Origin: Candidatus Bathyarchaeota archaeon
GTDB lineage: Archaea; Thermoproteota; Bathyarchaeia; 40CM-2-53-6
Length of the DNA: 34,073 nucleotides
Direction of reading: 5' to 3'
Assembly (NCBI GenBank): GCA_005882895.1
Contig: VBBD01000009.1
Coordinates: 71,648-105,720, forward strand
Positions 13,881 to 22,360 of the stretch are shown here, one piece after another (within the stretch, counting starts at the first letter, position 1; each line of letters starts with the position of its first letter). Below the pieces are notes generated by a model, which was not told where the DNA came from, ran no database searches, and saw nothing but the letters and a program-made list of their open reading frames with translations. The position numbers and the translations under genes were made by a program.

Positions 13881-15149
13881 ATGCGCATTTTTGCCGACCT
13901 TCAAGTCCACAGCCGATACAGCCGAGCAACGAGCAAGAACATGAACCTGAAAGAGCTCGGCCGCTTCGCCGCAATGAAGGGATTGAACGTTGTCGGAACG
14001 GGCGATTTCACCCATCCTGATTGGAGGAAGGAGATTCGGAAGGATCTACAAGACTCTCGGGGTTCCGGACTTTACCGGCTCAAGGAGGGCGCCTTCCAAG
14101 TACAGTATATGATTACCGGAGAAGTCAATACCACCTTCCAATTCGGCGAGAAGTCGCGAAGAATACATCATTGCCTTCTCGCTCCTTCGATAGAGGCAGC
14201 GGATGCCGTAAGCGATCGATTGGCGAAGCACGGGAACATGCTGAACGACGGTCGGCCCACGCTCCGTGCGACCGCTCCAGAGCTCGTGGATGAGGTGCTC
14301 GAAGCCGACAGACAATGCGTAGTCTTTCCTGCGCACGCCTGGACCCCTTGGTTCAGCCTCTTCGGTGCAAACAGTGGGTTTGACACCTTCATTGATTGCT
14401 ATCAGGATAGATCTAATAGAATTTTTGCGCTCGAAACAGGCATGTCCTCAGATCCTCCCATGAACTGGCGGATATCACAACTCGATCGTCTCTGTCTCGT
14501 CTCAAATTCTGACGCGCACTCAGCGTGGCCGTGGCGATTAGGGAGAGAAGCAAACGTATTCGATCTAGACCATCTTACATATCACAATCTGGTTGGCGCG
14601 ATCAGAGACAAGGATCCTAGACGGTTCTTGTTCACCATAGAGACCTCACCTGCCTATGGCAAATACCACCGGACTGGACATCGTGAATGTGAAGTTTCAA
14701 TGCCCGCTAGGGACGCTCGCCACCTAGATGACAAGTGTCCCAAGTGCGGAAAGAAGATGACGCGGGGCGTCGAAGAACGTATAGAAGAACTTGCAGACCG
14801 ACCGGAAGGCTACGTCCCGGAGAATGCAATCGGGTACCGCCATTTGCTCCCGCTCTCCGAGATTATTGCTCCCGTGATTGGTGAGGTCGAACCCGGTTCA
14901 ACGAAAGTCTGGGACAAGTACAACATGCTTGTTGGAAAATTCGGGTCAGAATATTCCGTAATGCTAGACGCGCCTAAGGCCCAGCTGCTAGCGGCGGCAG
15001 GACCAGAGATCGCTAGAGCAATTCTTCGCGTGCGTAACGACGACGTTTTTGTCGAACCAGGCTACGACGGTGTCTACGGAAAACTTGATCTCAACAAGCC
15101 CCCTCCAATGAAGAACTCCGTCGCTTTAGGAATAGGACAGTTTGTCTAG
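13881..15149 (+). CDS. EndoQ-like PHP-domain DNA repair endonuclease
   Basis: Endonuclease Q nicks DNA 5' of deaminated bases (uracil, hypoxanthine) and abasic sites. The 422-residue length matches the family. The PHP metal motifs are present: DLQVHSRYSRATSKNMNL (His 10), GTGDFTHPDW (39-48), EVNTTF, HAWTPWFSLFG (152-162) and SNSDAHSAWPW (209-218). HSRYSRATS and HAWTPWF are typical of EndoQ rather than of PHP phosphatases or PolX. A Zn-finger-like insert has Cys 270, 286 and 289 (KCPKCGKKM). The C-terminal part ends VALGIGQFV. The start is ATG 13881. It converges with topoisomerase VI A with a CTAG overlap at the stops. The role follows from family resemblance; activity is not shown. Confidence 0.85.
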   Translation: MRIFADLQVHSRYSRATSKNMNLKELGRFAAMKGLNVVGTGDFTHPDWRKEIRKDLQDSRGSGLYRLKEGAFQVQYMITGEVNTTFQFGEKSRRIHHCLLAPSIEAADAVSDRLAKHGNMLNDGRPTLRATAPELVDEVLEADRQCVVFPAHAWTPWFSLFGANSGFDTFIDCYQDRSNRIFALETGMSSDPPMNWRISQLDRLCLVSNSDAHSAWPWRLGREANVFDLDHLTYHNLVGAIRDKDPRRFLFTIETSPAYGKYHRTGHRECEVSMPARDARHLDDKCPKCGKKMTRGVEERIEELADRPEGYVPENAIGYRHLLPLSEIIAPVIGEVEPGSTKVWDKYNMLVGKFGSEYSVMLDAPKAQLLAAAGPEIARAILRVRNDDVFVEPGYDGVYGKLDLNKPPPMKNSVALGIGQFV

Positions 15150-16261
15150 TTGGACTTGATCTTCAGCTTCTTCGGTAGATACTCATCAACAATGTAGGTG
15201 AGCCCGTATCTGCTGAATGCTTCTTGTTCCGATTTCTTCTTGACCTTCCGGAAGGTATCTATCTCTCTCTGCCAGAGTCCACCAGCATACCGAGGGTCTT
15301 TCTCCAACTCGTTCAACCTTTTGACATCCAAGTCAGTCAAAGGATCGCTCGGGAGTTTGTAGTCGACAATGTCTGTCGCCCAGACCCCACCCCAGATTGC
15401 GTCTGGAGTGTTCAGCTCGCGAAGGTGGGCTGCATTGGCAGATCCAGAAATGATTACCATGGCTATGTGCATTCCCCATGGATCGCCGTCCGTGAAGATG
15501 TAGACTGGGATGTCCAATTCCTGGTTGAGTCTGCGAAGTAGAAACCTTGTTGCTCTGGGCGCTTGTCCTGCGGTGTGGATGAGGACCGCTTTGAAGCGCT
15601 GGTGTACGCGTTCTTCTATGAACCTGGTGAACAAACCGCCTTTCTCGATCGCGATTACTTTGTCGACTTTACGGCTGTCGGGTTGGATGAACTCTGAGGT
15701 TGTCAAGGCGGGTCCAATCATCACGCCGTCAGGGTGAGACGCTAGGTTCAGCCGTCGTCCTTCGTATCCGGGGACAGTGTACTCGATTGTCAAGTCGCCG
15801 AATATTGCGCTTCTTTCTTCAGGGTAGACGTTGAAGTCTTCTCTCGAGTATCCGGTTACGGTTTCTAGGTCGGTGATCAGATTGTCGCTTTCCTGTTGGT
15901 CCTGAAAGTCCATCTCGTAGGCTTGGGCCGAGTAGAACACATCTCTCAGCGTGCTGGTCTTGTTCTGCTCCGTGAGTTCGTCCGCGAACATGGCAGTCCA
16001 GAGAAGTTGCGTGAAGGGGCGGAGGTGCCTGACGTTTCGTGCGCTTCTCTTGACAGTCCGCTTTCCCAAGATGTATTGTCTTGTCTTGGAGTCGTAGAGT
16101 ATGTTGGCTATAGATCGACTGGGCATACGGAAAGTTGGAAATTCCTTCTTGTTTAGCTGGCCGTAGACCTGTCCGCCAAGGTCCCGCATCGCGGATAGGA
16201 CCTTTTCTTTCCGTTCTTTGATAATGCCCTTACTCTTGCTCTTCTTCCTCTTCTGCACCAT
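15146..16261 (-). CDS. top6A: DNA topoisomerase VI subunit A (Spo11-like)
   Basis: This is the DNA-cleaving subunit of the archaeal type IIB topoisomerase, which relaxes and decatenates DNA through a double-strand break. The 371 residues carry the winged-helix part with TSTLRDVFY, whose Tyr 110 is the expected catalytic residue, and the TOPRIM part with AIEKGG (Glu 206) and TDGDPWG (Asp 258 and 260) that bind magnesium. The start ATG 16261 lies within the 3' end of the B-subunit gene (32-base overlap), so the two are translated as a pair. The N-terminus is a Lys-rich stretch that may not be essential. No truncation. Confidence 0.97.
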   Translation of the reverse strand: MVQKRKKSKSKGIIKERKEKVLSAMRDLGGQVYGQLNKKEFPTFRMPSRSIANILYDSKTRQYILGKRTVKRSARNVRHLRPFTQLLWTAMFADELTEQNKTSTLRDVFYSAQAYEMDFQDQQESDNLITDLETVTGYSREDFNVYPEERSAIFGDLTIEYTVPGYEGRRLNLASHPDGVMIGPALTTSEFIQPDSRKVDKVIAIEKGGLFTRFIEERVHQRFKAVLIHTAGQAPRATRFLLRRLNQELDIPVYIFTDGDPWGMHIAMVIISGSANAAHLRELNTPDAIWGGVWATDIVDYKLPSDPLTDLDVKRLNELEKDPRYAGGLWQREIDTFRKVKKKSEQEAFSRYGLTYIVDEYLPKKLKIKSN

Positions 16262-17807
16262 ACTTGATCACTCCTTTGAGCAACGGCTTGATGTCTGGCT
16301 CTTTCTTCTCCTTTGCGAGCTTTGTCGAGAATTGAGCCACTTTCGGCAGATACTTTTCGAACACATCTAGACGTTTCTTCTCTTGGGTAAGGTGTTCGCG
16401 CTTTGAGAGGTATAGCCTGAGGTTCCGGCCAACTTCTCGGATGGCGTTGAGAATTTCGTGCTCTACCTCAGGTCGGTCAGCAATGAACTCTTTTCCGACC
16501 GTCTTGTAAGGAATCTTTGTACTGCAGACGTGGATGAAAACGGCGAGAGGGGTTTCACCGGGGATGACCTTGTAGTTTCGCCAATCAATCTCAGTATCTA
16601 CAACCTTCCATGATACATCGCTTGCCTCGTCGAAAAGTAGCGGGATCTTGTTTGCAAATCTGAAAAGGAGAATCTTGCCTTGCATTTCGATCTGTTTGGA
16701 GCTTGCGAGCCCGACTTCGATGATGAAGGGAAAGCCGGCGTACGTTGCAGGGCGTCTTTGAAGGGTGGTGACAAAGGCTGAGCCAGTCTCAATTTCCTCA
16801 TCCGTTATTCCAAGTTCTTTCTTTATTCCTGTTTCCATTAGGTCTTCGCCGAGAGGTGAGAGGCATGTGGGATCTGGAGACAGAAAGCCATCATAGTTCT
16901 TCATCGCATTGACTAGTTTGACCATGTCCTGCGCGGACAGGTTTCTAGGATTCTTCTTTTGTCCGAGGCTAGCGAACTGCAGGAACTTGCGAGCTGTAGT
17001 CTCCCCTATCCTCTGGAAGTTCTTTCGCATGAACTCCTGCACGCTCCTAGCATTGGTCAGCTTCAGCATTCGCTGGACAGTTTCAACATCGACTCCATGA
17101 GGATGGGGAGAGGTTTCAGTGGGAGCAGGTGGGACCTTTGTCGTGCCGCGCAGAAACTTGTAGAGTCTACCTCTGGGGTCCACGAATGTGATATTCGCAT
17201 AGGGAACTATGATGGCTGTCTGCTTGAAGTATTCGAGAATCCTGGGCATTGCCCGTGAGTAGTCGGCTTCGGTCTTGAACTCGATGATTGTGCCCTGCCA
17301 GTGAGGCTTGTTGGTCCGAGTCTTGTTCTTGATAATGAGGGGCTTGTTCTGTTGGATATCAATCCGAAGAACTACATCAGCTATGCGAGATTTGGATCCT
17401 GTGCTAGAGGTTATGGCCGCCTCAGAATGCGTGGTGATCTGTCCATAGAGAAGGGCCATTTTCCCGCCAAGGCCAAAGGTGCCTCTCGTCTGTCGGAGTT
17501 TGTATTTCGATCCGTAGAGAACTTGACCGAAAGCGGATGGGATTACGTTTGATGGAATCCCTATACCATTGTCTTCGACCCTCACTATGTAAGTGCCGGG
17601 ACCGTCTAGGGGACCGGATTCATGGGACAATCGTACGTAGATATCAGGGGGAATTCCGCCTGTCTCGCAGGCGTCTAGAGAGTTTTCCACAAGCTCGCGA
17701 ATCGTCGAGTATATGGATCTTGACGGGCTTGTGAACCCTGCGATGTCTCGGTTGCGATAGAAGAAGTCGGCGGCGCTTATTTCTTGGAAGACCTCGGCCA
17801 CTGTCAT
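16230..17807 (-). CDS. top6B: DNA topoisomerase VI subunit B (GHKL ATPase)
   Basis: This is the ATP-driven clamp subunit that captures the transported DNA segment. The 525 residues show the GHKL ATP site: ELVENSLDACE (about 38-48), VEDNGIGIPS (77-86) and GTFGLGGKMALL (109-120). A helix-2-turn-helix region follows (about 240-300), then the transducer domain containing the switch-lysine region (WQGTIIEFKTE is the strand entering it). The C-terminal acidic tail EEEEEQE is overlapped by the A-subunit start. Start ATG 17807. Gene order B then A is the usual archaeal one. Upstream lies the KH/RIO1 pair on the same strand after 28 bases, so all four genes may form one operon. Confidence 0.97.
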   Translation of the reverse strand: MTVAEVFQEISAADFFYRNRDIAGFTSPSRSIYSTIRELVENSLDACETGGIPPDIYVRLSHESGPLDGPGTYIVRVEDNGIGIPSNVIPSAFGQVLYGSKYKLRQTRGTFGLGGKMALLYGQITTHSEAAITSSTGSKSRIADVVLRIDIQQNKPLIIKNKTRTNKPHWQGTIIEFKTEADYSRAMPRILEYFKQTAIIVPYANITFVDPRGRLYKFLRGTTKVPPAPTETSPHPHGVDVETVQRMLKLTNARSVQEFMRKNFQRIGETTARKFLQFASLGQKKNPRNLSAQDMVKLVNAMKNYDGFLSPDPTCLSPLGEDLMETGIKKELGITDEEIETGSAFVTTLQRRPATYAGFPFIIEVGLASSKQIEMQGKILLFRFANKIPLLFDEASDVSWKVVDTEIDWRNYKVIPGETPLAVFIHVCSTKIPYKTVGKEFIADRPEVEHEILNAIREVGRNLRLYLSKREHLTQEKKRLDVFEKYLPKVAQFSTKLAKEKKEPDIKPLLKGVIKYGAEEEEEQE

Positions 17808-17835
17808 AGGGCTCGCTCCGCGAGGTCCGTTTCGG

Positions 17836-18426
17836 TCATGGTTTCTTTGCTTTAGGCACTTGGCCTTCCCACAGTCCTAAAGCTTTCTCCTTCTTGATTT
17901 CCTGTCGTCTTCTTCTTAGGAACTTGTAGACTGTCCCGTGTTGTCGGCCTTTGATCAATTTCTCTAGAGCATCTTTCGCCATTGTGACTGCTTCGTAGCC
18001 GCCAATTATAGACACGGTATGCCCGCTAACGGAGATGGCGGTTCCAGTTAGTTCTTCGAGAATCCTCCTTGTCTTGCCTTCTCTCCCGATGATTCTGCCG
18101 TCAACCCTTCGGATTTCGGCCTCGTTCTTGCCGAAGAAGTCGTGAAGGTCGATAATGTCCAATGTATTGTCCTCGCTGAAGAGCCTGAACGCCCGTTCGG
18201 GCGAAAATCCTCTCCCTATTGCAAGAACTATGTCCTTAGCTTGAAGCGCACCCGATGGATCAGGCGCGTCCGGTTTCACTCCGATCTCGACGGCACCAGA
18301 TGGGCTGTCTATCTTAAGGTCCACGAACAGCTTCTCTTCGATTTCTGACTTTACAGCGCCTCTTGGACCAACGAGAACTCCTACTCTATCCTTTGGTATC
18401 AGAGCGGTCATTCTTGTCTCAGCCAA
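17836..18426 (-). CDS. KH-domain RNA-binding protein, archaeal Dim2/Pno1 (KRR1) type
   Basis: This is a two-KH-domain protein of 196 residues. In eukaryotes the orthologues (Pno1/Dim2) help mature the 3' end of 18S rRNA; the archaeal form is thought to bind the 3' end of 16S rRNA. KH1 contains RVGVLVGPRGAVKSEIEEK with the GxxG loop GPRG (20-23). KH2 contains RIIGREGKTRRILEELTG with GREG (114-117). A basic helix KFLRRRRQEIKKEK closes the protein. The start is TTG 18426. It lies 3 bases after the RIO1 gene, a linkage known widely in archaea (often with eIF1A) and consistent with a shared role in small-subunit maturation. Confidence 0.93.
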   Translation of the reverse strand: MAETRMTALIPKDRVGVLVGPRGAVKSEIEEKLFVDLKIDSPSGAVEIGVKPDAPDPSGALQAKDIVLAIGRGFSPERAFRLFSEDNTLDIIDLHDFFGKNEAEIRRVDGRIIGREGKTRRILEELTGTAISVSGHTVSIIGGYEAVTMAKDALEKLIKGRQHGTVYKFLRRRRQEIKKEKALGLWEGQVPKAKKP

Positions 18427-18429
18427 GTT

Positions 18430-19275
18430 CTATCGAGCTCCAATGATCCTCGCCGGGGATTGGGTTCTGACATTGAGGCCCTCAAAATAATGGTTGATGT
18501 TCTCGATATCTCTTTCGAGAAAAGCGCGGGCCTCAGGATGTTCTGTGGTAACTGCTTGCCCAAAGTCGATGAGGACCGGGTACCCGTCTGGGATCATGAT
18601 GTTGTACTCGCTTAGGTCACCGTGGACGAGTTTCGCCTTATCATATAATTGCTTGATCAACTCGATGATTTTCTTGTACCAATCTGTCGCGGCCTGAAGC
18701 CGCACCTCTCTAAGGACCGGAGCAGGGACCCCGTCTTTCCCGATAAATCCGAGAATCAGAACATTCTTCTCCACATGGATCGGTTTCGGAACCGATATTC
18801 CCGCATGGTCTGCCAGTTCTAGGTTCTTGTATTCTTTCGATGCCCATTGATCTACGAGAGATGTTGTGTCATGCGGAATATCCTTGAACCGCGGATCTCC
18901 GCGGATATACTTCAACCTGCCATGCCGGAATATGTTGGATGTGGTTAGGAAAATCTTCACGGCCACTTCTTCGCCCTTCGGGGCTATTCCGTGATAGATC
19001 TTGCTCTCCTTTCCCGATTTCATTGCGCCGTGGAGTTCTTTCAATATACCAGTGTTCAACATCTTGAGGACTGTCATTATGGTTCGTCGGTCGAACACCT
19101 CCTCAAGCGACTCCGTATCCTCACTCCACTTTATCCTCACTCTACGCTCTCTATCGTACCGGACTTCTCTACGTCGAACATTTTCGTCGACCTTATCGCT
19201 CAAGGAGACCCCGGCTTTTCTATCGAAAGCCAAGAGGATATCTGCTGAACGAATCGATTTGTTTTCGGCACGCAA
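18430..19275 (-). CDS. rio1: RIO1-type serine protein kinase/ATPase
   Basis: This is an atypical kinase used in the late maturation of the small ribosomal subunit. Of 281 residues, the kinase fold covers about 65-270. The nucleotide loop is MKSGKESKIYHG (85-96), the ATP lysine is Lys 107 in VAVKIFL, the catalytic loop is LVHGDLSEYN with Asp 220, and the metal-binding Asp 237 is in IDFGQAV. The spacing and the ERDIENINHYF segment are typical of RIO1 rather than RIO2, as no winged helix precedes the kinase domain. The start is TTG 19275. It heads a set with the KH protein and possibly topoisomerase VI. The eIF1A gene that often precedes it is not found in the 218 bases upstream. Confidence 0.95.
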   Translation of the reverse strand: MRAENKSIRSADILLAFDRKAGVSLSDKVDENVRRREVRYDRERRVRIKWSEDTESLEEVFDRRTIMTVLKMLNTGILKELHGAMKSGKESKIYHGIAPKGEEVAVKIFLTTSNIFRHGRLKYIRGDPRFKDIPHDTTSLVDQWASKEYKNLELADHAGISVPKPIHVEKNVLILGFIGKDGVPAPVLREVRLQAATDWYKKIIELIKQLYDKAKLVHGDLSEYNIMIPDGYPVLIDFGQAVTTEHPEARAFLERDIENINHYFEGLNVRTQSPARIIGAR

Positions 19276-19447
19276 GCCACATCGCTCGTGGTCTCATATT
19301 GGGGTTCCTGCATGCTTCATTTGGCCGAAGTCAGCAAGGGCATTGGAAGGTAAGGTTTGGCACACGGTCCTTCGCCGGAGGCCTTAGATCATGACATGAT
19401 TTTGTCAAATTCTTCCTCAGAAGCTATTTTCGAAGCCATTGCAAAGT

Positions 19448-19456
19448 CTTAAATTA
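19448..19456 (+). promoter_or_regulatory. TATA box of the APC permease gene
   Basis: CTTAAATTA here places the transcription start near 19479, about 15 bases before the TTG start at 19494. The 218-base gap to RIO1 shows no other clear element. Confidence 0.5.
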
Positions 19457-19493
19457 GCAATGAGGCGCAAATGAGCCCTTCTAACGAGATACC

Positions 19494-21275
19494 TTGGCCG
19501 AAGAGAAATTATTTGTCCGGAAAGCAACAGGTCTGGTCAGAGAGATCGGCTTTCTAACGGCAATAATTATAGTGATCGCAAACACCGTCGGCGCTGGTTG
19601 GCAGAAACGGGTATTCCAATACACTGGACTTGCTCCTCTCCCCGAGAACCAATACCTAGCAGGTATTCCGCCCATGGTGATGGCTTTCATCATCGGCGGG
19701 CTTGTTGTGCTGCTCTCCGTCTTGGCCGTTGCAGTGGTTACTTCTGCAATGCCGAGATCGGGTGGAGGATACGTCGCGATATCGAGAATCCTAGGTCCCT
19801 TCTGGGGATTCATTGGCGCATGGCTCGAGTTCCTCAGCATCGCTTGGTCCTTCGGACTCATTGCCGTCATAGTCTTTGAAGGAATTTACAAGAATATTGG
19901 CCCGATCGCCTTCGGGGTCAACATAGGCGCTGGTCTAAACGAATGGTTCTACTTTGGGGCCGGCCTTTTGCTGGTTCTCATCTTTACAGTAGTTGGAGTT
20001 TTCGGAGTGAAACTGACTGGCCTTCTTCTCCAAGTCATGTTCTGGATTCCCGCAGTTCTCACATTCTATGTTCTCGGACTAGTTAGTCAGGTCAGTACCA
20101 GTTCCGTCACCGCTGGCATGACTAATCTCTTCGGTGCTGGCGTAACCCCCGACAAATACGTCATTGCGGCGACAGACCCGACGCTCGGTACCACATTACA
20201 AGGTCAGGCGGCAGGCATCGGTGGGTACTGGGGGGCCTTTGGAACAGCGTTAATCGGAGCGTACTTTGCCTATATTGGATATGCCGCATCAACTTTTGTC
20301 GCCGGAGAAATAAAACAAGCTAACAAGAACATCCCCCGGTCAATCGTTCTCGCCACCTTGCTCATCATAGCTCTATACGTCGGCGTTTCTTGGGCGTCCT
20401 CTGCCGCCTTAAGTGGAATTGCAGTGCATTGTGTAAATGGCAACACGGTGACTGCAGGAGCTTGTTCGGGTAACGGCCTGCAATATTCGCTGCTCTCAGC
20501 GTGGAGCTATCTCTCCTTTGGAGGTGGGACCTCTCTCAAAGACGCTGGATTGCCTGGTGTGAACCTTTGGACGAGTGCGGTATCTGGAGTCACTGCAAGT
20601 GGCATAGGCTTGGGTTCCGTCAACGTGTTACTAGTTCTCTTCGGGGTCTTTTGGATTGCCAACGACATACCGCCCTTCATCCTTACCGCGTCACGTATCG
20701 TTTTTGCCATGTCATTTGATAGAGTCTTGCCCGCACCCTTTGCAAACGTCAACGACCGATTCCATTCGCCCGTCAACGCTGTGATAGTGACGGGAGTCGT
20801 CGCGATTCTTGGTTGCATATCAGAATCCAAGCTCTTTGACGCAGGTGGACCGCTGAACGGGGGTAGTAGTCTGGCCCTCAGCACTGTGCTGGGTAGCGGC
20901 GGGGGAGTGGCGACAACTGATCTAATGGACTCATTGTTCTTTACGTTCTTCACCCTCTCGCTCGTGGTTCTACCACTCAGAGCTAGCAAGCGCCAAATTT
21001 TCGATACCGCTCCGTACAAGCCAGGAGGGAAATGGGGAATGGTGGCCCTTGGACTGGGAGGGTTTGCGGCGAACCTATTTGTCGACTACGAATTCCTCAT
21101 CGCGCCAGGCGGAGACTACGGTCTTGGCACCGTCAATTGGTCGGATATTTCGGCGATCTCGGGGCTAATATTCCTCATTGGAATCGTTGTACTCGGGGCT
21201 GCGATCTACTTTGCACATAGAATGAAGCGCGGAATCAACTACGCAACAATATTCGCGCAGATACCCCCTGAGTAA
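19494..21275 (+). CDS. APC-superfamily amino acid/polyamine permease
   Basis: This 593-residue secondary transporter of the amino acid-polyamine-organocation family probably imports an amino acid or related amine with protons or sodium. About twelve to fourteen hydrophobic helices are visible, starting with IGFLTAIIIVIANTVGAGW, where the broken helix NTVGAGW corresponds to the substrate-binding GxG turn of TM1. AMPRSGGGYVAISRILGP is the conserved TM2-TM3 feature. GYAASTFVAGEIKQANKNIPRSI (residues near 260-285) is the TM6-loop signature. A soluble loop with two Cys (AVHCVNGN and GACSGNG) lies between later helices. The start TTG 19494 is forced because a TAA lies four codons upstream in frame. 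No linked metabolic gene tells the substrate. Confidence 0.92.
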   Translation: MAEEKLFVRKATGLVREIGFLTAIIIVIANTVGAGWQKRVFQYTGLAPLPENQYLAGIPPMVMAFIIGGLVVLLSVLAVAVVTSAMPRSGGGYVAISRILGPFWGFIGAWLEFLSIAWSFGLIAVIVFEGIYKNIGPIAFGVNIGAGLNEWFYFGAGLLLVLIFTVVGVFGVKLTGLLLQVMFWIPAVLTFYVLGLVSQVSTSSVTAGMTNLFGAGVTPDKYVIAATDPTLGTTLQGQAAGIGGYWGAFGTALIGAYFAYIGYAASTFVAGEIKQANKNIPRSIVLATLLIIALYVGVSWASSAALSGIAVHCVNGNTVTAGACSGNGLQYSLLSAWSYLSFGGGTSLKDAGLPGVNLWTSAVSGVTASGIGLGSVNVLLVLFGVFWIANDIPPFILTASRIVFAMSFDRVLPAPFANVNDRFHSPVNAVIVTGVVAILGCISESKLFDAGGPLNGGSSLALSTVLGSGGGVATTDLMDSLFFTFFTLSLVVLPLRASKRQIFDTAPYKPGGKWGMVALGLGGFAANLFVDYEFLIAPGGDYGLGTVNWSDISAISGLIFLIGIVVLGAAIYFAHRMKRGINYATIFAQIPPE

Positions 21276-21294
21276 CTCCCAAAAACCCTTTTAG

Positions 21295-21318
21295 GCACTC
21301 GCTGGCGAAAACGAGTGC
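21295..21318 (+). terminator. Hairpin after the APC permease
   Basis: A 7-bp stem GCACTCG/CGAGTGC with a 10-base loop follows 20 bases after the stop at 21275, followed by gttgttt. A CCCTTTT tract just before it may act as the archaeal U-tract terminator. This is a plausible 3' end. Confidence 0.45.
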
Positions 21319-21378
21319 GTTGTTTCAGGGCATGCTATCGCGTCACTGATATGAAGCGGACCGATTTCACTTAGGTGA

Positions 21379-21903
21379 TTGGAAGACCTGAAGTCCGCCG
21401 TAGACGTCATAGAGCGGGAACTGATTCGAGGGCGAGCCAGATGGGTGGCAGATCTCACGGAGTTTTTCCGCGATTATAGAGTAATGGATGCTACTTTCAG
21501 CCTATATGCTCGAGGAAAGACTCGTAATAGGGGCCTCTTCCTATCTCGTTTTTTCGCCTCAACTGTGCTCCCGAACTATGCAGTTTCCCTCTTATGTGCG
21601 GACGAGAGTGGCAAGGGAGCGCTAACGACAGAAAAGATTCGTCAAAGAGCGGACTTAGTTTTCAGAATCATTAGGGCGGGAAATCTAAGGTGGGCTTGGC
21701 TGATAATTCTGACCAACTCTAGGCTGACCCCAACAGTCGTTTCGTTCATCGAAAGATACGACAGAAGAGAACTTGGAATTGGAATCGCCGACGTCAGTTC
21801 CAAGCAAGCTGTGTTCTCCAATAACCAAGTGGGCCGAAGTATTAGAAGCCGCCTTGGACTTGAAAAGTTGCTCGGAGGACTAACCAATGGAGAAGCTAAC
21901 TAA
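21379..21903 (+). CDS. Unrecognised 174-residue soluble protein, first of a coupled pair
   Basis: I do not recognise a family. The protein begins with an acidic/basic helix (DLKSAVDVIERELIRGRARW), followed by a helical region with many Arg. Then comes an alpha/beta part: LRWAWLIILTNSRLTPTVV, GIGIADVSSKQAVFSNNQVG and a final basic helix RSIRSRLGLEKLL. No signal peptide or membrane helix is clear. The order strand, helix, strand ending in Asp-Val, then a turn with SNNQVG, recalls nuclease-like or regulatory alpha/beta folds but lacks any catalytic signature I can name. The start is TTG 21379 after an aggtga sequence that lies too close for a normal Shine-Dalgarno. The next gene overlaps by 17 bases, so the two products are likely made together. 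Confidence 0.7.
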   Translation: MEDLKSAVDVIERELIRGRARWVADLTEFFRDYRVMDATFSLYARGKTRNRGLFLSRFFASTVLPNYAVSLLCADESGKGALTTEKIRQRADLVFRIIRAGNLRWAWLIILTNSRLTPTVVSFIERYDRRELGIGIADVSSKQAVFSNNQVGRSIRSRLGLEKLLGGLTNGEAN

Positions 21904-22360
21904 AATCCAGATTTCGGTTCTTGCGTCATATAGTTCCCCCTTCATCCTAATCTTCGCCCTTGGGATTAATCTTGCAATGCTCGACTTTGGCATTCAGACA
22001 GGCTTCACCAGGTTGTTAATGCTCAGTCTTTCGTTTCCCCTCGGATTCTTGGTAGGGCGCTTCATCTACTTCAGACTGAGCCACGTCGAAATTGTATACG
22101 ATGATCTGTCTTTTCAAGTTTTTAAAGGTCATAATCTGAAGATTTCAGGCAGCTGGAAGAACTATAGAGTCGTCTCTATAGCAGTTGACGGCTATGGGAG
22201 GGCAGATCTTAGACTTTACAATTCCGTTGGTGGGGAATTCGTGGAACTCCCTATCTCTAAGGTAGGAGTAGGCCCCCAAGCCTTTCGAGATCAAGTGAGG
22301 AAGATTCTATCGAGCTCGGGGAGTTCCTCGATTAACCTTCAAGTCGCTGAAGCCGCTTAA
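21887..22360 (+). CDS. Two-TM protein with a C-terminal beta-rich (PH-like) domain, second of the pair
   Basis: The 157 residues contain two membrane helices (about 12-35 and 40-62, the second ending LGFLVGRFIYF). A cytosolic beta-rich domain follows, with EIVYDDLSFQVFKGHNLKISGSW, YRVVSIAVDGYGRADLRLY and FVELPISKVGV. This looks like the bacterial/archaeal PH-like domains placed after two helices. No enzyme motif is present. The start ATG 21887 lies inside the upstream gene, giving a 17-base overlap. The 3' end overlaps the metallophosphoesterase on the opposite strand by 29 bases. A membrane platform for the upstream soluble protein is an inference from this tight coupling. Confidence 0.72.
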   Translation: MEKLTKIQISVLASYSSPFILIFALGINLAMLDFGIQTGFTRLLMLSLSFPLGFLVGRFIYFRLSHVEIVYDDLSFQVFKGHNLKISGSWKNYRVVSIAVDGYGRADLRLYNSVGGEFVELPISKVGVGPQAFRDQVRKILSSSGSSSINLQVAEAA

